Shown here: positions 8,420 through 10,773 of the stretch, one piece after another
Position numbering within the stretch: the first letter of the stretch is position 1
Layout: every line of letters starts with the position of its first letter
NCBI GenBank assembly: GCA_945221685.1
Contig: CALYNN010000038.1
Coordinates: 1-10,773, forward strand
DNA: 10,773 bases
Reading direction: 5' to 3'
Origin: an uncultured Clostridia bacterium
GTDB lineage: Bacteria; Bacillota; Clostridia; Oscillospirales; Acutalibacteraceae
Notes under the pieces: model-generated
Seen by the model: only the letters and a program-made list of their open reading frames with translations
Database searches by the model: none
What the model was told of the DNA's origin: nothing
Made by a program: the position numbers and the translations under genes

Positions 8420-9343
8420 ATGCGTCATTTACTTGATACAACCGATTTATCTCTTGAAGAAATTGACGAAATGATTTCTCTTGCAAATGATATTATCGAA
8501 AATAAAGAAAAGTATGCTCATATTTGCAGCGGCAAAAAGCTTGCGACGCTTTTCTTCGAGCCTTCAACAAGAACACGCCTTTCCTTTGAGGCGGCTATGT
8601 ACGAGCTGGGCGGCAATGTTTTAGGATTCAGCGACGCCGGCTCCTCCTCTGCATCAAAGGGTGAAAGCGTTGAGGATACGGTTACAATGGTTTCCTGCTA
8701 TGCCGATATTATCGCAATGCGCCATCCTCTTGAGGGCGCTCCAAGGGTAGCCAGCTTCAGAAGCTCTGTCCCTATCATTAACGCAGGAGACGGCGGCCAC
8801 TCCCATCCAACTCAAACCCTTACGGATTTATTTACCGTTTACCGCGAAAAAGGCAGATTTGATAATCTTACGGTAGGCTTGTGCGGCGATCTGAAATTCG
8901 GTAGAACCGTTCATTCGCTGATTAAAGCAATGTGCCGATACAATAATGTTAAATTTGTTTTGATTTCTCCCAAGGAGCTTTCCGTTCCCGACTACATTAA
9001 AACAGATGTGCTTGAAAAAAGTTCAAGCAGCTACCGTGAGGTTGAAACAATGGAGGAGGCTATGCCCGAGCTTGACATACTCTATATGACAAGAATTCAG
9101 CGTGAACGCTTCTTTTCGGAGGATGAGTACCTTAAGCATAAGGATGCGTTTATTCTTGATTTAAGCAAGCTTGAAAATGCTAAAGAGGATTTAACAATAA
9201 TGCACCCTCTGCCCAGAGTAAACGAAATTGCCACCGAGGTTGACGATGACCCAAGGGCAAAGTATTTTGAACAGGCTTTAAACGGTAAATATATAAGAAT
9301 GGCTCTTATAAAAACTCTGCTTGAATGGGGAGGCGCTCTCTAA
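8420..9343 (+). CDS. pyrB: Aspartate carbamoyltransferase, catalytic subunit
   Basis: Condenses carbamoyl phosphate and aspartate to carbamoyl-aspartate, the committed step of the pathway. The 307 residues match the usual 305-311. The carbamoyl-phosphate-binding FFEPSTRTRLSFE (Ser49 and following), Lys80 in SASKGES, MRHPLEGAPR, GHSHPTQTLTDL (His129 in the HPTQ motif), and the aspartate-domain HPLPRVNEI are all present. The start at 8420 is set by its ribosome binding site and by the family-like start MRHLLDTTDLS. The gene follows pyrE by 19 bases. Its stop shares one base with the pyrI start, and the pyrI ribosome binding site lies in its last codons. The immediate pairing with pyrI indicates a holoenzyme of catalytic trimers and regulatory dimers, rather than the free trimer of Bacillus. 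Confidence 0.98.
   Translation: MRHLLDTTDLSLEEIDEMISLANDIIENKEKYAHICSGKKLATLFFEPSTRTRLSFEAAMYELGGNVLGFSDAGSSSASKGESVEDTVTMVSCYADIIAMRHPLEGAPRVASFRSSVPIINAGDGGHSHPTQTLTDLFTVYREKGRFDNLTVGLCGDLKFGRTVHSLIKAMCRYNNVKFVLISPKELSVPDYIKTDVLEKSSSSYREVETMEEAMPELDILYMTRIQRERFFSEDEYLKHKDAFILDLSKLENAKEDLTIMHPLPRVNEIATEVDDDPRAKYFEQALNGKYIRMALIKTLLEWGGAL
9327..9333 (+). promoter_or_regulatory. Ribosome binding site of pyrI
   Basis: GGGGAGG is embedded in the final codons of pyrB, 9 bases before the ATG at 9343. It supports this start over an in-frame ATG at 9325, which lies upstream of the motif. Confidence 0.8.
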
Positions 9344-9753
9344 TGAAAATTGATGAAATCGAAAACGGTATAGTTTTTGACCATATTTCAGCAGGCAAGG
9401 GTATGGAGGTCTATAAGGCTCTGCGCCTTGACAAGCTGAAATGTCAGGTGGCTATAATTCAAAATGCCAAAAGTGAAAAAATGGGTGCAAAGGATATTAT
9501 TAAAATCAATGAGCTTATTGATATTAATTTAGATGTTCTTTGCTATATAGATAAAAATATTACCGTTAATATTATTAAAAACAGTAAATCAGTTGAAAAG
9601 AAAACCCTTTCACTCCCTCAAAGACTTACAAATGTAATCAAATGCTCAAATCCCCGCTGTATTTCAAATAACGAGGATATTGACCATGTGTTTACCCTTG
9701 TTGATGAAAAGGGAACATACCGTTGCCTTTACTGCGAAACAAAGGCAAAATAA
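9343..9753 (+). CDS. pyrI: Aspartate carbamoyltransferase, regulatory subunit
   Basis: Allosteric subunit that binds nucleotides (CTP or UTP as inhibitors and ATP as activator in the E. coli enzyme) and holds catalytic trimers together through a zinc domain. The 136 residues are somewhat shorter than E. coli PyrI (153). The N-terminal allosteric domain has VFDHI, which carries the Asp-His nucleotide contacts, and EKMGAKDIIKI, which carries the two Lys contacts. A further Lys precedes SLPQR. The zinc domain has the four cysteines as C-x4-C (CSNPRC) and C-x2-C (CLYC). All expected ligands are thus present, and the subunit looks functional. Nucleotide preference cannot be read from sequence. It shares one base with the pyrB stop and is the last gene before the operon terminator. 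Confidence 0.97.
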   Translation: MKIDEIENGIVFDHISAGKGMEVYKALRLDKLKCQVAIIQNAKSEKMGAKDIIKINELIDINLDVLCYIDKNITVNIIKNSKSVEKKTLSLPQRLTNVIKCSNPRCISNNEDIDHVFTLVDEKGTYRCLYCETKAK

Positions 9754-9755
9754 TT

Positions 9756-9771
9756 TTATACGCTTGTATAA
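9756..9771. promoter_or_regulatory. Inverted repeat, possible TetR-family operator
   Basis: A perfect 6+6 inverted repeat, TTATAC-GCTT-GTATAA, starts 2 bases after the pyrI stop and overlaps the candidate -35 region of the downstream tetR gene. TetR-family repressors commonly bind short palindromes at their own promoters, so autoregulation is a reasonable inference. The repeat is AT-rich and could be coincidental. No second copy was noticed in the window. Confidence 0.35.
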
Positions 9772-9792
9772 TTCGCTAAAATATGCTAAAAT
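9764..9792 (+). promoter_or_regulatory. Candidate promoter of the tetR gene
   Basis: TTGTAT (9764-9769), a 17-base spacer, and TAAAAT (9787-9792) preceded by TG at -15/-14 form a weak extended -10 promoter. Transcription would begin near 9799, inside the left arm of the pyr terminator, so this transcript would not form the full hairpin. An alternative -10, TATAAT at 9767-9772, has no acceptable -35 partner. The -35 match is poor (3 of 6), so this is tentative. Confidence 0.35.
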
Positions 9793-9837
9793 AAGCAGAC
9801 AGAGATTAAAAAATCCATGTCTGCTTTTTGATTTTTT
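9793..9837 (+). terminator. Intrinsic terminator of the pyr operon
   Basis: A 9-bp stem pairs 9793-9801 (AAGCAGACA) with 9818-9826 (TGTCTGCTT). A 2x2 internal loop and an inner 4-bp stem, GATT/AATC, closed by an AAAA loop lie inside it. The right arm runs into TTTTT-G-ATTTTTT. The position 39 bases after the pyrI stop marks the 3' end of the pyrimidine transcript. Confidence 0.85.
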
Positions 9838-9856
9838 ATTGATTTGAGGTGCGGCT

Positions 9857-10453
9857 ATGTCTGAAAACAGTAGGCTTTCCTGTTCGGAGGAAACACAAAT
9901 TAATATGGCAAACGCGCTGAAAATGCTTATGCAGGCAAAGCCGTTTTCAAAAATTTCAGTTACGGATATAACAAATGCCTGCAATATTCATCGCCAAACC
10001 TTCTATTATCATTTTTCAGATAAATACGAATTGCTTGAGTGGATTGTTTTTCACGAGCTTATTGAGCCGGTAATAAATGAGTTTAGCTTGGATAATATGT
10101 ATCAGCGTATTGAAGAGCTTTTTTCCATAATGGCAGATCAGCCTAAATTTTATCAAAGTGCATTAAGAATAAGCGTTGATGACCTGTCACGATATATCGG
10201 TAATGTTGCTGTGGAAAAAATATCTGCCGTCTTAACTGCTATAGAAAAGGATAACGGCATTGATTCAGATAAATCAAGCCACGAAACTATGTGTGAATTG
10301 CTCGGCTACGGAATTTGCGGAATAATTATTACCTGGGCACAGCACGGAATGAAGGATTCTCCAAAGGCAATGACGGAAAAAATTAAGACAATAGTTGATT
10401 CCTGCAAAAAGGTTGCAGTTTACAGGGCCCTGTCCAGTAGCTATGATAAATAA
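9857..10453 (+). CDS. TetR/AcrR-family transcriptional regulator
   Basis: A 198-residue DNA-binding protein. Residues about 12-60 form the TetR-type helix-turn-helix: ISVTDITNACNIHRQTFYYHFSDKYELL, given here as residues 33-60, contains the recognition helix and the conserved F-Y-Y-H-F-x-D-K-Y signature. The C-terminal ligand and dimer domain is less conserved. Its segment around LGYGICGIIITWAQHGM resembles the group that includes the DhaS-like regulators, a resemblance I give from recall only. The ATG at 9857 follows GAGGTG (9846-9851). The gene is separated from the pyr operon by a terminator and ends in its own, so it is a single-gene transcript. No transporter or enzyme gene lies beside it in the window, so neither ligand nor target can be named. 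A role in pyrimidine control is not supported. Confidence 0.92.
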   Translation: MSENSRLSCSEETQINMANALKMLMQAKPFSKISVTDITNACNIHRQTFYYHFSDKYELLEWIVFHELIEPVINEFSLDNMYQRIEELFSIMADQPKFYQSALRISVDDLSRYIGNVAVEKISAVLTAIEKDNGIDSDKSSHETMCELLGYGICGIIITWAQHGMKDSPKAMTEKIKTIVDSCKKVAVYRALSSSYDK

Positions 10454-10466
10454 GAAATAAGAATTG

Positions 10467-10490
10467 GCGGTACAGTATATTCTGCACCGC
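10467..10490. repeat. Imperfect inverted repeat after tetR
   Basis: GCGGT (10467-10471) pairs with ACCGC (10486-10490), and CAG (10473-10475) pairs with CTG (10482-10484). A single A-C mismatch lies between the two blocks, and TATATT forms the loop. No T-tract follows, so it is not an intrinsic terminator. It could be a structured mobile-element end, or part of a compound structure with the terminator 12 bases further on. Confidence 0.5.
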
Positions 10491-10501
10491 ACAGACTGCT
10501 G

Positions 10502-10539
10502 ACAAAGTTCAATCCGAGAGGATTGGGCTTTGTTTTTTT
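10502..10539 (+). terminator. Intrinsic terminator of the tetR gene
   Basis: A continuous 14-bp stem pairs 10502-10515 with 10520-10533, including two G-T wobbles, around a GAGA tetraloop. It is followed by a run of seven T (10533-10539). It lies 48 bases after the tetR stop. It is the strongest hairpin in the window. Confidence 0.88.
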
Positions 10540-10550
10540 CTGTACAAAAG

Positions 10551-10745
10551 ATTTATTCAAGAAGAAAAGAAACGGTCGAACAAGGTTTCGCCGATTCAAA
10601 AGAACTGTTTGGACTACGCTATTGCAGAATGCGTGGTCTTTCGAAGGTTGCCGAGCAATGCCTGCTTACGGCAGCTGCTCAAAATATGAAAAAAAATAGC
10701 AATGTGTTGTGGGTAATTCATTGCTATTTTTGCGCGATTTTATAA
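10551..10745 (+). pseudogene. C-terminal remnant of an IS1182-like DDE transposase
   Basis: Codons from 10551 to about 10694 read IYSRRKETVEQGFADSKE, then LFGLRYCRMRGLSKV and LLTAAAQNMKK. This is the usual C-terminal pattern of IS1182/IS4-superfamily transposases. The E-x6-K pair of their last catalytic motif is kept (Glu codon at 10578, Lys at 10599). Everything upstream, including the first two catalytic Asp residues of a roughly 450-residue protein, is missing. The frame could only open at a TTG at 10530, which lies in the terminator T-tract without a ribosome binding site. The reading continues through a hairpin to a stop at 10743-10745, in sequence I do not recognise. It cannot encode an active transposase and is best read as a fossil. 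The exact family name comes from recall of typical sequences. Confidence 0.8.
10692..10731. terminator. Hairpin with T-run at the end of the transposase remnant
   Basis: A perfect 13-bp stem pairs AAAAATAGCAATG (10692-10704) with its complement at 10719-10731, around a 14-base loop. The flanking A and T runs could make it work as a weak terminator in either direction. It is low in GC and lies inside the open frame of the remnant. The last 28 bases of the window after the remnant's stop hold nothing I can name. Confidence 0.5.
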
Positions 10746-10773
10746 AAATAACCCTCGAATCACTTCTGAAACG

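Noticed and set aside
9664..9984. A minus-strand frame of about 106 codons across the pyrI-tetR junction.
   Set aside because: It runs through the pyr terminator and overlaps two well-supported genes. Its sequence shows no family pattern.
10530..10550. TTG at 10530 as the start of a small intact gene.
   Set aside because: It lies within the stem and T-run of the tetR terminator without a ribosome binding site. The product begins mid-way through a transposase.

Overview
The window is almost entirely one pyrimidine (UMP) biosynthesis operon on the + strand, followed by a small TetR-type regulator gene and the degraded tail of an insertion-sequence transposase. Protein resemblances point to a Gram-positive, low-GC anaerobe of the class Clostridia, probably a gut member of the Ruminococcaceae/Oscillospiraceae. 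The supporting signs are a NAD-linked PyrD/PyrK pair, Bacillus-type PyrC, CarA and CarB, AAGGAG-type ribosome binding sites, and AT-rich spacers. The genus is inference.

Region 1 (1-9753) holds nine genes in the order pyrC (5' end outside the window), carA, carB, pyrK, pyrD, pyrF, pyrE, pyrB, pyrI. Gaps are at most 21 bases and several genes overlap, so they should form one transcript. CarA and CarB make carbamoyl phosphate, PyrB with PyrI joins it to aspartate, PyrC closes the ring, PyrD with PyrK oxidises dihydroorotate with NAD+, PyrE adds PRPP and PyrF decarboxylates OMP to UMP. All six steps to UMP are therefore encoded here. The promoter and any PyrR-type leader lie upstream of the window. 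No attenuator is visible between the genes.

Region 2 (9754-9856) is a dense 103-base intergenic segment. It holds a 16-bp inverted repeat (possible TetR operator), a weak candidate promoter for the next gene, and the intrinsic terminator of the pyr operon. The candidate promoter and the terminator overlap.

Region 3 (9857-10539) is a TetR/AcrR-family regulator gene with its own strong intrinsic terminator. Its target is not evident.

Region 4 (10454-10773) has no intact gene. It carries an imperfect inverted repeat, the tetR terminator, about 48 codons matching the C-terminal end of an IS1182-like transposase, and a further hairpin. It looks like an insertion-sequence remnant.

I see no CRISPR array, tRNA, rRNA, toxin-antitoxin or defence system. 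The pyr operon is well-known biology. The unusual observations are confined to the last 1 kb.
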